Positions 54,420 to 62,276 are shown, numbered from the stretch's first letter. The stretch is DNA of 64,000 bases from Candidatus Aramenus sp. CH1 (GCA_022678445.1 JALBWU010000007.1:253213-317212), one strand, 5' to 3'. The notes: a model not told the origin generated them from the sequence alone. Numbers and translations: made by a program.

Positions 54420-55685
54420 ATGACATCCGTAGAAGAAGTTCTAACTTCGAATCTTTACACGCAACAGGTGAAGAAGCTCTACAAAATTGGTGACATATTA
54501 GGTTTACACGACGACGAACTTCAGGCTTTAGCCACACCGGAGCGCGTGATCCAGGTCAAGGTTCAGATTCCGGGGGCCGATGGAAAAATTAAGACATTTA
54601 TAGGCTGGAGGTCACAGCACAACAGCGCTCTAGGGCCTTACAAGGGCGGAGTGAGGTACCACCCTAACGTTAGCCAAGATGAAGTGATTGCGCTCTCAAT
54701 GATAATGACGTGGAAGAACTCCCTTTTACAGTTGCCCTACGGTGGAGGAAAGGCGGGCATAAGGGTCGATCCAAAGTCCTTAACCAGATCAGAGCTTGAG
54801 CTCCTCTCTAGGAACTTCATAGACGCTATATATAAGTATATAGGAAGCGACATAGATATACCTGCCCCCGACGTTAATACGGACTCTCAGGTGATGTCGT
54901 GGTTTATAGACGAGTACATAAAGATAACCGGAAAAGTCGACCTGGGAGCAGTGACCGGAAAGCCCGTAGAGCTAGGAGGAATCTCCGTAAGGGAGTACAG
55001 CACCGGACTAGGACTGACTCACATAGCGAAACTAGCTGCGGATAAGTTCTTGGGAGGAATTGAGGGCAGAAGCGTAATTATACAGGGGTTCGGAAACCTA
55101 GGTTCCTTTGCGGCCAAATACCTTTCGGAACTTGGAGCCAAGATCGTGGGAATAAGCGATTCAAAAGGAGGGGTAATCAACTACGACGGTATAGACGTGA
55201 ACAAGGCACTGGAGGTAAAGCATAGAACTGGGTCCGTGGTCAACTACCCAGAGGGTAAAAAGGTGACTAACGACGAGCTACTGGTCAGTCAATGCGACGT
55301 ACTAGTACCTGCTGCCTTAGAGAACGTCATACATAAGTACAACGCTCCGAAAATACAAGCTAAGCTGATAGTAGAGGGAGCCAACGGCCCACTAACTGCG
55401 GACGCTGACGACATACTAACTAAGAGACAGATACCAGTAGTCCCCGACATACTGGCTAACTCTGGAGGGGTAGTCGGAAGTTACGTCGAGTGGGCAAACA
55501 ACAAGATGGGAGAGATAATAGAGGAAGAGGAGGCAAAGAAGCTGATCTTGAGTAGGATGGAGAAGGCCTTCAGCGAGATCTACAAGAAATACAACGATCT
55601 AGGAGACCAGGACTTACGTACAGCTGCAATGGTGGTGGCAGTAGAGAGAGTAGTTAGGGCAATGAGAGCTAGGGGAATGATTTGA
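54420..55685 (+). CDS. gdhA: Glutamate dehydrogenase
   Basis: A 421-residue hexameric GDH of the archaeal type. Substrate-binding Lys residues are in [14 protein letters not shown] and [14 protein letters not shown] (about 75-118), with the catalytic Asp in [11 protein letters not shown] (about 140-150). The Rossmann domain has [17 protein letters not shown] (about 218-234). It converts glutamate to 2-oxoglutarate and ammonia, NAD(P)-dependent. A strong TATA (AATTTTTTTATG) lies near 54390-54401, about 25 bases upstream, consistent with a highly expressed gene. Confidence 0.97.
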   Translation: MTSVEEVLTSNLYTQQVKKLYKIGDILGLHDDELQALATPERVIQVKVQIPGADGKIKTFIGWRSQHNSALGPYKGGVRYHPNVSQDEVIALSMIMTWKNSLLQLPYGGGKAGIRVDPKSLTRSELELLSRNFIDAIYKYIGSDIDIPAPDVNTDSQVMSWFIDEYIKITGKVDLGAVTGKPVELGGISVREYSTGLGLTHIAKLAADKFLGGIEGRSVIIQGFGNLGSFAAKYLSELGAKIVGISDSKGGVINYDGIDVNKALEVKHRTGSVVNYPEGKKVTNDELLVSQCDVLVPAALENVIHKYNAPKIQAKLIVEGANGPLTADADDILTKRQIPVVPDILANSGGVVGSYVEWANNKMGEIIEEEEAKKLILSRMEKAFSEIYKKYNDLGDQDLRTAAMVVAVERVVRAMRARGMI

Positions 55686-55692
55686 ACCGACC

Positions 55693-55950
55693 TTAAAGGT
55701 AGGCGAGGACATATAGTGCCACTAATATGGCCGTTATTATTAAGGCAACCACTATCATCCACTTTGCGATTTCCTTGTTGCTACCAAATACTATAGGTAT
55801 GGGGCCGATCAGTATAATTCCTCCAGCCTTAGTTTCTCGTTTTTCTTCGTTACCTTCACTGTTCTTGAGGGCCTCGTAAATTACAGAGAGGAACACTATC
55901 AAAAAGCCAAGGAAAATCAGAAGTATGCCCAGTTCAATTAGCCCTTCCAT
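55693..55950 (-). CDS. DUF131 family small membrane protein
   Basis: An 85-residue protein with two transmembrane helices (about 5-26 and 62-84) and a central loop GGIILIGPIPIVFGSNKE, the hallmark of the DUF131 / TIGR00304 family found across archaea. Function unknown. It starts three bases after the stop of the ATPase gene, so the two are probably cotranscribed. It converges on gdhA. Confidence 0.8.
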   Translation of the reverse strand: MEGLIELGILLIFLGFLIVFLSVIYEALKNSEGNEEKRETKAGGIILIGPIPIVFGSNKEIAKWMIVVALIITAILVALYVLAYL

Positions 55951-55953
55951 ATG

Positions 55954-57441
55954 TTACTGAACTACTTGAAAAGATTTAATCTTATTCGCCAACAACTCAA
56001 CCTCTTTTGGAATCTCCAGGCTGTCTATCCTCGTCACGATATCGCTAAGTGATGACCTGATCAGCGAGTAGTCTAGTCCCCTCTTTCTCAGAACGTTTAT
56101 CAACCACCTCAAATTGTCCTCCTTTCCCAAGTCCTTCAGCTCCTTGTCGTCGGGATATATTCCAAAGGTTTTGAGAGCCTCCAGTATACCGGTCTTGCTA
56201 TAGAACGACTCTACCTCCCTTCCTAAAGGGATGCACCGATCCCCTACCGAGGGGTCTAGCTTGTCGCAGAGACCTAGGAATATGACGTCTAGTTTGAGAA
56301 TGTCCCTCAACTTTAGCCACGACTGTAGCTCTAGGTCTGTCTTGACACTGTAAATCGATATCCCGTTGTACTCTGGGTTTACGTTTAGCCTCTTCAACCA
56401 GTTGGAGATAGCGTTGGGGTCTGCGTACTCGTTGCACAGTATAATGGTCTTGCTGAAAAGCAGGTCGCTTATGCTCACCTTGAGTATACTCAACAAGCTC
56501 CTTAAGTTCTCGGATGGAAGAACGGATATCGCTCTGGAATAGGAGGAATTCCTCCTCAACACTATGTAGTTATCGACGTCGCTAGACACTATAAAAGGAG
56601 AATGGGTAGTTATGAAGACTTGTAATGTCTTTGCGTCCGTCCAGCTCTTCAGCAGTTTCACTACCTTGTACTGAAGGGTAGGGTGCATGTTGACTTCCGG
56701 TTCCTCTATTAGGAGGATCTTGTTACCGCTTAGCCAAATAACAAATAGCATAAGGATAACCCTCTGGAAACCGCTGGCCGCCAGATCAATGTATATTGGA
56801 AGGTTATACACATTTAGGACAAGCTTTCTTGAGTCCCATATCTCCATTCCCTTTATCTCCGGTATTGTAACGCTAACCAAGTTTACGAAATCGTACCAGT
56901 ACTTCCTCAGGTTTATGGGCGACCTGCTTATCTCCACTAGCCTTTTCATGATGTTATCAAAGTACTCCTGGTCGAATATGGGCACGTACTCTATCTGCCC
57001 AGAGGCGTAGCTCAACAGCTTCCGCACGTCGTCGAGTCCCTCTTTAGAGAGTACCGACCCATTTACCTTTAGGGTGTCCAGCTCCCACTCTATGTAACCG
57101 TTTACGTACCTAAGCTTGTTGACTATCTCAATGGTCATTGGCTGGATCTTTCCGGTTACCTTCTCCACTTCCTTCTCCGAAAACTGCAACTTACCCCCCA
57201 GAAATATCGGCTTAGACGTGTCGTAACCCTGCCAGAGCAACACGAACTCTTGGTTCCTGTCCTCGGCTGACCTCTTCTCTATCCCTGCGGTCAAATTCCT
57301 CACAAAGACGTAAACGGCAGTCAACAGGTTAGTCTTTCCGTAACCGTTGAAACCGAGGATAACATTAAACCCGCCTAGAGACGAAAGACTGACGTCAGAG
57401 AGACTACGGAAGTTATTGGTGTAAAATTCCAGTAATCTCAA
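55954..57441 (-). CDS. OLD-like ATPase with possible Toprim domain
   Basis: A 495-residue ABC-type ATPase of the RecF/OLD group. Walker A GFNGYGKT at residues 30-37; signature-like LAASGFQRVILM; Walker B ILLIEEPEVNMHP followed by the His-loop ITTHSPF. The C-terminal 170 residues start with KTIILCNEYADPNAI and VIFLGLCDKLDPS, which resemble a diverged Toprim (E and DxD-type acids), so a nuclease function is possible but weak. OLD-family proteins act in repair or anti-phage defence. TTG start at 57441. Next to the DUF131 gene. Confidence 0.72.
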   Translation of the reverse strand: MRLLEFYTNNFRSLSDVSLSSLGGFNVILGFNGYGKTNLLTAVYVFVRNLTAGIEKRSAEDRNQEFVLLWQGYDTSKPIFLGGKLQFSEKEVEKVTGKIQPMTIEIVNKLRYVNGYIEWELDTLKVNGSVLSKEGLDDVRKLLSYASGQIEYVPIFDQEYFDNIMKRLVEISRSPINLRKYWYDFVNLVSVTIPEIKGMEIWDSRKLVLNVYNLPIYIDLAASGFQRVILMLFVIWLSGNKILLIEEPEVNMHPTLQYKVVKLLKSWTDAKTLQVFITTHSPFIVSSDVDNYIVLRRNSSYSRAISVLPSENLRSLLSILKVSISDLLFSKTIILCNEYADPNAISNWLKRLNVNPEYNGISIYSVKTDLELQSWLKLRDILKLDVIFLGLCDKLDPSVGDRCIPLGREVESFYSKTGILEALKTFGIYPDDKELKDLGKEDNLRWLINVLRKRGLDYSLIRSSLSDIVTRIDSLEIPKEVELLANKIKSFQVVQ

Positions 57442-57552
57442 TATTACTCACTACCGAAGACTCTTCTCGGTGATGTAATATAACCATTGGCACGCTAAGA
57501 TACGTTGTTTCTCTATATTAGAAAAAAAGACAGTATTATCAGCCCAAAATCT

Positions 57553-58332
57553 TTAAAAAGTACACTTAGTTATGCCTCCATCTACGGGGATGATCGTACC
57601 CGTAACGTAAGTGGACAAGCTAGAGGCCAAGAAGAGTATAACGTTAGCTACTTCCTCAGGCTGTGCCATCCTGGCCATAGGTATCTCCTTTGTTATCTCG
57701 GCAATCACTTCCTCTTCCCTCTTCCCCTGCCTCCTGGCCCTATCCTTCACAAGTTGGTCAACGCGTTCCGTTAACGTCCAACCAGGCATTATCCCATTGA
57801 CCAGTATTCCGCGTGGAGCCAACAACTTGGAGGCAGATTTTATCAGCCCTGCTAAGGAAAGTCTAATAACGTTTGAGAGATCCAAGTTGTCGATGGGCTG
57901 TCTTAACGTCATTGAGGTGGAAAGTATTATCCTTCCCCCGCTCCCCATGTACTTGACCGACTCCCTAATGGCCACAACTGCGCTCATGAGGAGTAACTTG
58001 AAGCCCTCTTCCCAGTCCTTGTCGGAGAGCTCTAGGAAGTTTCCCGGCTTAGGGCTGCCGGTAACGTATGCAAGTACGTCTATTCCTCCTAGAATATCTC
58101 TGGATTTCCGCACCAAGTTGGCGATTTCATCCACGGAAGTGAGGTCTGCCCTGACGTAATGGACCTCTCCTATTTCCCTTAACTTCGAGTAGGCCTCCCT
58201 TAGTTTATTTTCGTCGTGTGAGGAAATGATGACCTTGGCCCCTTCCTCTAAGAACCTCTTTGCGGTTGCATAGCCAATCCCCCTACTTGCTGCCGTTACT
58301 ATTACCCTCTTGTTCCTTATTCCCAAGTCCAT
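57553..58332 (-). CDS. Short-chain dehydrogenase-like protein lacking YxxxK
   Basis: 259 residues from the ATG at 58332 (MDLGIRNKRVIVTAASRGIG). The NAD(P)-binding TAASRGIG (13-20) is intact, and the catalytic Ser is in ILSTSMT, but the expected Tyr-x-x-x-Lys reads SNVIR at 153-157, with Ser and Arg in the catalytic positions. The C-terminal PGW and PEEVANVILFLAS with YVTGTIIPVDGG are normal. It may be a distinct archaeal SDR subgroup or a non-catalytic protein. It overlaps the UDG gene, so both are cotranscribed. Confidence 0.82.
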   Translation of the reverse strand: MDLGIRNKRVIVTAASRGIGYATAKRFLEEGAKVIISSHDENKLREAYSKLREIGEVHYVRADLTSVDEIANLVRKSRDILGGIDVLAYVTGSPKPGNFLELSDKDWEEGFKLLLMSAVVAIRESVKYMGSGGRIILSTSMTLRQPIDNLDLSNVIRLSLAGLIKSASKLLAPRGILVNGIMPGWTLTERVDQLVKDRARRQGKREEEVIAEITKEIPMARMAQPEEVANVILFLASSLSTYVTGTIIPVDGGITKCTF

Positions 58333-58927
58333 TTTTATCAAAGAAACTATCGATCGTAACTCTTTTTGAGCTTATCCGCCTTCCCAACACATCAAAGTCC
58401 TCCTCAAGTACCCTTTTCAGCCTAGGATTGTAAAGCGCGGCAGCTGGGTGATATGTAGGGAAGACTAAGGTGTTGAGGTCCCTCCAGTCGTAAAACTTTC
58501 CCCTTACTCTAGAGATCTTTACGTCCTTGATACCGATCTTTCCTAAAATGTAAGAGGTAGAATGGTTTCCCAAGGTAACTATTACCTTTGGCTTTATGAG
58601 AGCTATTTGAAGGTCTAGATAGGGGGAACAAGCGTTGATCTCTTCCGCGTCTGGATCGCGGTTGTTTGGAGGCCTACACTTTACAAGATTAGTAATGTAC
58701 ACCTTGTTCCTGTCTAACCCTATTCTCCTAAGCAACTCGTCTAGAAGTTTTCCCGCCGATCCCACAAAGGGCCTCCCAGTCTCGTCTTCAGTTGCTCCAG
58801 GAGCTTCACCAATTATCATAACGTCAGAGTTCGGGTTCCCCTCTCCTGGGACAGCGTTTCTCCTAGTGAGGGAGAGCTTGCATTTCTTGCAAGCCCGTAT
58901 AGTTTTAGCCAGCTGGTCTAGATCCAT
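58283..58927 (-). CDS. udg: Uracil-DNA glycosylase, family 4
   Basis: A 214-residue [4Fe-4S] uracil-DNA glycosylase (UDGa). Motif 1 GEAPGATEDETGRPFVG (about 41-57), four cluster Cys (C13, C16, then KCRPP and NACSPYL), and motif 2 FPTYHPAAALYNPRLK (about 160-175). It removes uracil from deaminated cytosine, important at high temperature. A GGGGG sequence lies 7-8 bases before ATG, so this start probably uses Shine-Dalgarno. The transcript may begin far upstream and include the guide-RNA element at 58945-59073. Confidence 0.93.
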   Translation of the reverse strand: MDLDQLAKTIRACKKCKLSLTRRNAVPGEGNPNSDVMIIGEAPGATEDETGRPFVGSAGKLLDELLRRIGLDRNKVYITNLVKCRPPNNRDPDAEEINACSPYLDLQIALIKPKVIVTLGNHSTSYILGKIGIKDVKISRVRGKFYDWRDLNTLVFPTYHPAAALYNPRLKRVLEEDFDVLGRRISSKRVTIDSFFDKNGLGNKEQEGNSNGSK

Positions 58928-58944
58928 GCACTTTCCCCCAAGAA

Positions 58945-59006
58945 TACAGTCAGCCTATCGACCCTGTCTTCACGCTGTTCGGTCTATGTCGGCTTCATCA
59001 CTTGTA
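58945..59006 (-). ncRNA. C/D box guide sRNA candidate
   Basis: On the minus strand: C box GTGATGA (59001-58995), D' CCGA (58982-58979), C' GTGAAGA (58973-58967) and D CTGA (58953-58950). The guides between them are 12 and 13 nt, typical archaeal spacing. Flanks UACA (59006-59003) and UGUA (58948-58945) form a terminal stem. The D' guide AGCCGACATAGA is complementary over nine bases to the conserved AUGUCGGCU in the peptidyl-transferase centre of 23S rRNA (E. coli about 2503-2511, from memory). It would direct 2'-O-methylation. It abuts, and shares the ACA of, an H/ACA candidate. Confidence 0.65.
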
Positions 59007-59073
59007 CCCCGCCCGGCTAGGATCCTTCATTCCCGCGTATATGCGCGTCAGGACCAGGTAGGGAGCGGGGCAC
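59003..59073 (-). ncRNA. H/ACA box guide sRNA candidate
   Basis: Minus-strand hairpin: lower stem CCCCGC (59070-59065) with GCGGGG (59012-59007), then T and ACA at 59005-59003. Inside, TCCT pairs with AGGA, and CGCG-CATATA-CGCG forms the apical hairpin. TGA on the 5' side and AATGA on the 3' side look like a K-turn below it. The side segments would form the pseudouridylation pocket, about 14 nt from ACA. A TATA (ATTTTATAGA near 59095-59104) lies about 25 bases upstream. It overlaps the end of the neighbouring membrane-protein frame. Confidence 0.55.
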
Positions 59074-59538
59074 TCTAGATTTTTTGTACAATCTATAAAA
59101 TCTATAAAGTAGAAAAATTAAGACTATCTGCCCTAGATCAAGTTGCATCGACGTAACTCCGTCGTATTTTATCTCTATAAAGAAGGGAAGAAGGGTGACC
59201 ACCGGTTTCCACACGTACCATATGAGGTAATAGTTTATGTAGTTCAGGATCACAAAGGATATCCCTGAGGCGTCAACTACCACGTTGTAAAAGACGTTTT
59301 TAGCCCCCCAAAACAGTATAGCTGATACCAAGAATACCATGAGGCTTATGAACGCGGAGAACGAGAAACCTACCGGGATTCCCAAGTCATAGTATCCTCC
59401 GTCGTATGGGTACACCTTAGGTTCATCCAGTGGGGCCAGCGGGGCTAGCATTACCGAAAATAGAAATACGAGGATGCTGGCAACAGTAACGTAGATGTAG
59501 TACGTTCCTAGACTCACTTTGCTTTCTCTTCCGTCCAT
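59017..59538 (-). CDS. Four-helix membrane protein
   Basis: A 173-residue protein with about four transmembrane helices (near residues 11-31, 55-75, 85-115, 130-145) and a polar N-terminus. After the last helix comes a basic segment YRLYKKSRVPRS, and the final about 20 residues are encoded by the H/ACA RNA region. No known family. The start (ATG 59538) is about 26 bases from the far arm of the inverted repeat at 59546-59568. Function unknown. Confidence 0.6.
   Translation of the reverse strand: MDGRESKVSLGTYYIYVTVASILVFLFSVMLAPLAPLDEPKVYPYDGGYYDLGIPVGFSFSAFISLMVFLVSAILFWGAKNVFYNVVVDASGISFVILNYINYYLIWYVWKPVVTLLPFFIEIKYDGVTSMQLDLGQIVLIFLLYRFYRLYKKSRVPRSLPGPDAHIRGNEGS
59092..59108 (-). promoter_or_regulatory. 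TATA region for the guide RNAs, inside a gene
   Basis: Minus strand reads CTTTATAGATTTTATAGATT within the last codons of the membrane-protein frame, roughly 25-30 bases before the H/ACA 5' end at about 59073. Confidence 0.45.
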
Positions 59539-59545
59539 GACAACA

Positions 59546-59568
59546 CTTTATACATTGATTGTATAAAG
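59546..59568. promoter_or_regulatory. Inverted repeat with two crossed TATA boxes
   Basis: A perfect 9-base inverted repeat, CTTTATACA-TTGAT-TGTATAAAG. The left arm lies about 29 bases before the plus-strand gene (59579), and the right arm about 26 before the minus-strand gene (59538), so each arm is the TATA of the distal gene. Confidence 0.55.
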
Positions 59569-59578
59569 AGTTTTTCAA

Positions 59579-59872
59579 ATGTCCAATACAGAGTTCTTTA
59601 AGCTCCAAGACCTCATACTTAAGAGAACCTCGCTAGAAAAGGTAAAGATACACTTGGAGAGCAGAAGGGAGAGGGCTGTATATAGCTGGATTGCCTCGGA
59701 GCTAAAGGAGTTCGTGAAGACGAAGGACGACATCTTTAGACCTTACATCGATAAAATCCTCGAAGGGATAAGGACTGAAGACTACGAGAAAGTGCTCGAG
59801 GGAGTAAACGCCAGCATAGCATTGCTGGACAAAAAAATTGACGAAATGTACAAGAGAATGGCTAAGTCATAG
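59579..59872 (+). CDS. Small helical protein
   Basis: A 97-residue, all-helical, highly charged protein (KLQDLILKRTSLEKVKIHLESRRERAVYSWIASELKEF). No recognised motif; it may be a DNA-binding or coiled-coil protein. ATG at 59579 with a suitable TATA upstream. Its last six bases overlap the TauE/SafE gene end on the other strand. Confidence 0.6.
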   Translation: MSNTEFFKLQDLILKRTSLEKVKIHLESRRERAVYSWIASELKEFVKTKDDIFRPYIDKILEGIRTEDYEKVLEGVNASIALLDKKIDEMYKRMAKS

Positions 59873-60745
59873 GTGGTTTATTAACTGGAAAAGCCCTCCG
59901 ATGCTATTGTACATCATGTAAAGGGCTACTGCGATGATGATTAACGCAAATACCTTCCTTAGTAATCCCCTTGGCATCTTGGAAGTTACAGATGCCCCAG
60001 CGTAACCGCCAATAATCCCTCCGACAAGGTACAGCACACTAATTACTGGGTAAACGTAACCGGAGAAGCTATACGAAATTGCAGACGTGACCCCAAAAGT
60101 TCCCACTGCTATAAGAGAGGTTCCTACAGCCTTTACCATACACATTCCAGTGCTGAAAAGTAACCCTGGAACTACTAGGAATCCACCGCCTATACCGAAG
60201 TAGCCAGAAGCAAACCCCACTAAGAAGCCTGCAGGTATAACTTTCTTGAGAGATACAGAGGACATGAGAGAGGAGAAGTTAAGTCCCTTGTTCAGCTGCT
60301 GATCCTCCGTCGGGCTTACGACTTTTCCCTCTCTCTTTTGCCTAAGCATCATATAAGCGACCACTATCATGAGGATACTGAAAAAGAACAGCAAAGACTG
60401 CCCTGGCGTGATCTTGTCTAGTTCAGTCCCCACAAAAGCCCCCACTATACCTGGTATGGTGAACATGATCCCTGGTCCTACTCTCACGTTTCCTTTCTTA
60501 AAGTGCATGTAACTGTTAATGTAAGCGTTTAGACCCACTGCAAGGGCCGTGGTTCCTATTGCAACGTGATCGACGTAGCCGGTCTCACTGGAAGGCACGG
60601 AGTAATAGAGACCCACAAAGTAGAGGAGCAAAGGTATGGCGAGTATAGAACCGCCTCCTCCAATAAGGCCTAAACTGAATCCGACCAGAACTCCTGATAT
60701 AATCGATAACACGTACTGTATTGGAGTTAGCTCTAAGACTACCAT
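59867..60745 (-). CDS. TauE/SafE family anion permease
   Basis: A 292-residue membrane protein with about eight helices and two homologous halves: GVLVGFSLGLIGGGGSILAIPLLLYF (about 18-43) and GFLVGFASGYFGIGGGFLVVPGLLF (about 173-197), the defining repeat of TauE/SafE exporters, plus TELDKITP in the first half. It likely exports a sulfur-containing anion such as sulfite or sulfoacetate, relevant for a sulfur-metabolising archaeon; the substrate is inferred. A 10-base inverted repeat covers its promoter. Confidence 0.87.
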   Translation of the reverse strand: MVVLELTPIQYVLSIISGVLVGFSLGLIGGGGSILAIPLLLYFVGLYYSVPSSETGYVDHVAIGTTALAVGLNAYINSYMHFKKGNVRVGPGIMFTIPGIVGAFVGTELDKITPGQSLLFFFSILMIVVAYMMLRQKREGKVVSPTEDQQLNKGLNFSSLMSSVSLKKVIPAGFLVGFASGYFGIGGGFLVVPGLLFSTGMCMVKAVGTSLIAVGTFGVTSAISYSFSGYVYPVISVLYLVGGIIGGYAGASVTSKMPRGLLRKVFALIIIAVALYMMYNSIGGLFQLINHL

Positions 60746-60960
60746 GTGACGTATTTTTAATTTAAAAATTAAAAAGTTTCTGTATAATAAAAACTTCCCG
60801 AATTGCCCTATAATCTCCTCATCTCTTTGCAGGACTTCCTTGTTTAGCTAATTTTTTATAGTAAATGTAAATATATACAATATTATGTTTAATTGACGAA
60901 AACGTTACGCCAATCCTTTGCAGGTTAAGTTTAAATTGAATCTAAGCTAATTAATTCACA
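60746..60960. other. AT-rich intergenic region, TauE/SafE - DtxR
   Basis: 215 bases, very A/T-rich. It holds the inverted repeat at 60754-60775 near the TauE/SafE start and a TATA-like GTTTAAATTG (about 60930-60940) 27 bases before the DtxR-family ATG. No coding frame, tRNA or other RNA motif is seen in the middle part. Confidence 0.6.
60754..60775. promoter_or_regulatory. Perfect inverted repeat at the TauE/SafE promoter
   Basis: TTTTTAATTT-AA-AAATTAAAAA: 10-base arms, 2-base spacer. It spans positions 9-30 upstream of the TauE/SafE ATG, overlapping the likely TATA. It may be an operator, but low complexity makes chance more likely than usual. Confidence 0.4.
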
Positions 60961-61359
60961 ATGAAAATATCCCATAGAGAGCTACAGTACCTCCTTGTAA
61001 TCAAAAAGTACAACGATCAGGGTAAGCCAGCCCGTCTAAGTAACATAGCGAATGACGTAGAGGTCAGCCCAGCCAGTGCTTATGAGGAGCTCAACCACCT
61101 TAGCGAAAAGGGTATGATAACAAAGAAGAGCAGAAGTGAAATCTGGATTACCAAGGAAGGAGTAGATTACATACTTAGGGCGATCAAGGCTCACAGGGTC
61201 ATAGAGTCGTTCTTAGTAAAGTTGGGAATGGACAAGGACGAGGCATGCAAGTACTCCCAGCAGTTTGACCTTATGGTACCGGAGGAAATAGTAGAGAGAC
61301 TTTACGAGTTCTTGGGAAAGCCAAAGAACTGCCCTCACGGTGACGTGATACCGCGGTGA
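60961..61359 (+). CDS. DtxR/MntR-family metal-dependent repressor
   Basis: A 132-residue protein: N-terminal winged helix (IANDVEVSPASAYEELNHLSEKGMI, about residues 27-51) and a DtxR-type dimerisation/metal domain (AHRVIESFLVKLGMDKDEACKYSQQFDLMVPEEIVERLYEFLG), ending NCPHGDVIP, the canonical CPHG motif with Cys and His metal ligands. No C-terminal SH3 domain. It represses metal-uptake genes in the presence of Mn or Fe. Probably leaderless. Its nearest neighbours are TauE/SafE (divergent) and KDG aldolase. Confidence 0.88.
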   Translation: MKISHRELQYLLVIKKYNDQGKPARLSNIANDVEVSPASAYEELNHLSEKGMITKKSRSEIWITKEGVDYILRAIKAHRVIESFLVKLGMDKDEACKYSQQFDLMVPEEIVERLYEFLGKPKNCPHGDVIPR

Positions 61360-61378
61360 GCGTTTTAGGCTTCGTTTA

Positions 61379-61391
61379 AACTTATAATAAG
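61379..61391 (+). promoter_or_regulatory. kdgA TATA element
   Basis: ACTTATAATAAGC, with a symmetric CTTAT/ATAAG core, lies about 25 bases before the kdgA ATG at 61410, consistent with a leaderless transcript. Confidence 0.5.
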
Positions 61392-61409
61392 CGCGTACTG
61401 TCTTAGATT

Positions 61410-62276
61410 ATGGATAACGCAATTACAGCCTTAGTAACCCCCTTCGACGACAAGGAGAACGTGAATCTCAACTCCCTCAAGAATGTTATACAGTTTGACG
61501 AGAAGAGGGGAATTTCGTCGTTTTGGGTTCTCGGCACAACAGGAGAGTTTAACATGCTCTCCCAGCAGGAGAAGATCTCAGTAGTGAGGGCGGCCAGGGA
61601 ATTCACAAAGGGTAAAATATACGCTGGCGTGAACGAGAATTCCCTCTCAAACTCAAACGTCCTCCTAAGAGAATACGTTAGCATCGGCGTGAACGCTGTG
61701 TTCTCAGTGCCTCCGATTTACCATAAACCGGGGAAAAAAGGACTAGTTGACTACTACGAAGCTTTGTCGAAGCCAGGCATCCCGGTCTACGTTTACAATA
61801 TCCCATCTTACGTGGGCTACTCGATCGATCTAGATACCTTAGAAAAGCTCGTCTCAGAGGGAATTATCAGTGGAATGAAGTACACAACATCGGACTTAGA
61901 CTCGTTCATAAACTACACCTTGAAGTTAAAGGAAGTGGACAAGAACTTCAAGGTATTCATAGGAAGCGATACCCTAATTCTCCCTGCCTTAATGTACGGC
62001 GGAGACGGCGCGGTTTCGGGGATAGCCAACTTTGCCCCTGAAATAATCTCAAACATTTTCTCAAATTACAATAAAGGCGACTACAAGGAAGCGCTTAGGT
62101 ACCAGCTGATGGCCGTTAAACTTAACGAGGTTGTAGGGCTTTCAGACTACCCCTCAGGAATAAAGATAGCGTTGAGGTATAGGGGCCTCTACGTAGGCAG
62201 AACAAGGGCTCCACTGGAAGAGAATATAACTGCGGAATCTGCCATATATAACGTCTTAAAGGAACTAAACTTGTGA
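61410..62276 (+). CDS. kdgA: 2-keto-3-deoxy-(6-phospho)gluconate aldolase
   Basis: A 288-residue class I aldolase of the DHDPS/NAL superfamily. GTTGEF at 43-47 is the carboxylate-binding loop; Tyr129 in YVYNIPSYVGYS and Schiff-base Lys157 in SGMKYTTSD are present. The sequence start ITALVTPFD and the segment SGMKYTTSD match the promiscuous Sulfolobus KDG aldolase. It cleaves KDG or KDPG to pyruvate and glyceraldehyde(-3-P) in the branched Entner-Doudoroff pathway. Other ED genes (gad, kdgK) are not in the window. A C/D guide RNA starts at its stop codon. Confidence 0.9.
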   Translation: MDNAITALVTPFDDKENVNLNSLKNVIQFDEKRGISSFWVLGTTGEFNMLSQQEKISVVRAAREFTKGKIYAGVNENSLSNSNVLLREYVSIGVNAVFSVPPIYHKPGKKGLVDYYEALSKPGIPVYVYNIPSYVGYSIDLDTLEKLVSEGIISGMKYTTSDLDSFINYTLKLKEVDKNFKVFIGSDTLILPALMYGGDGAVSGIANFAPEIISNIFSNYNKGDYKEALRYQLMAVKLNEVVGLSDYPSGIKIALRYRGLYVGRTRAPLEENITAESAIYNVLKELNL

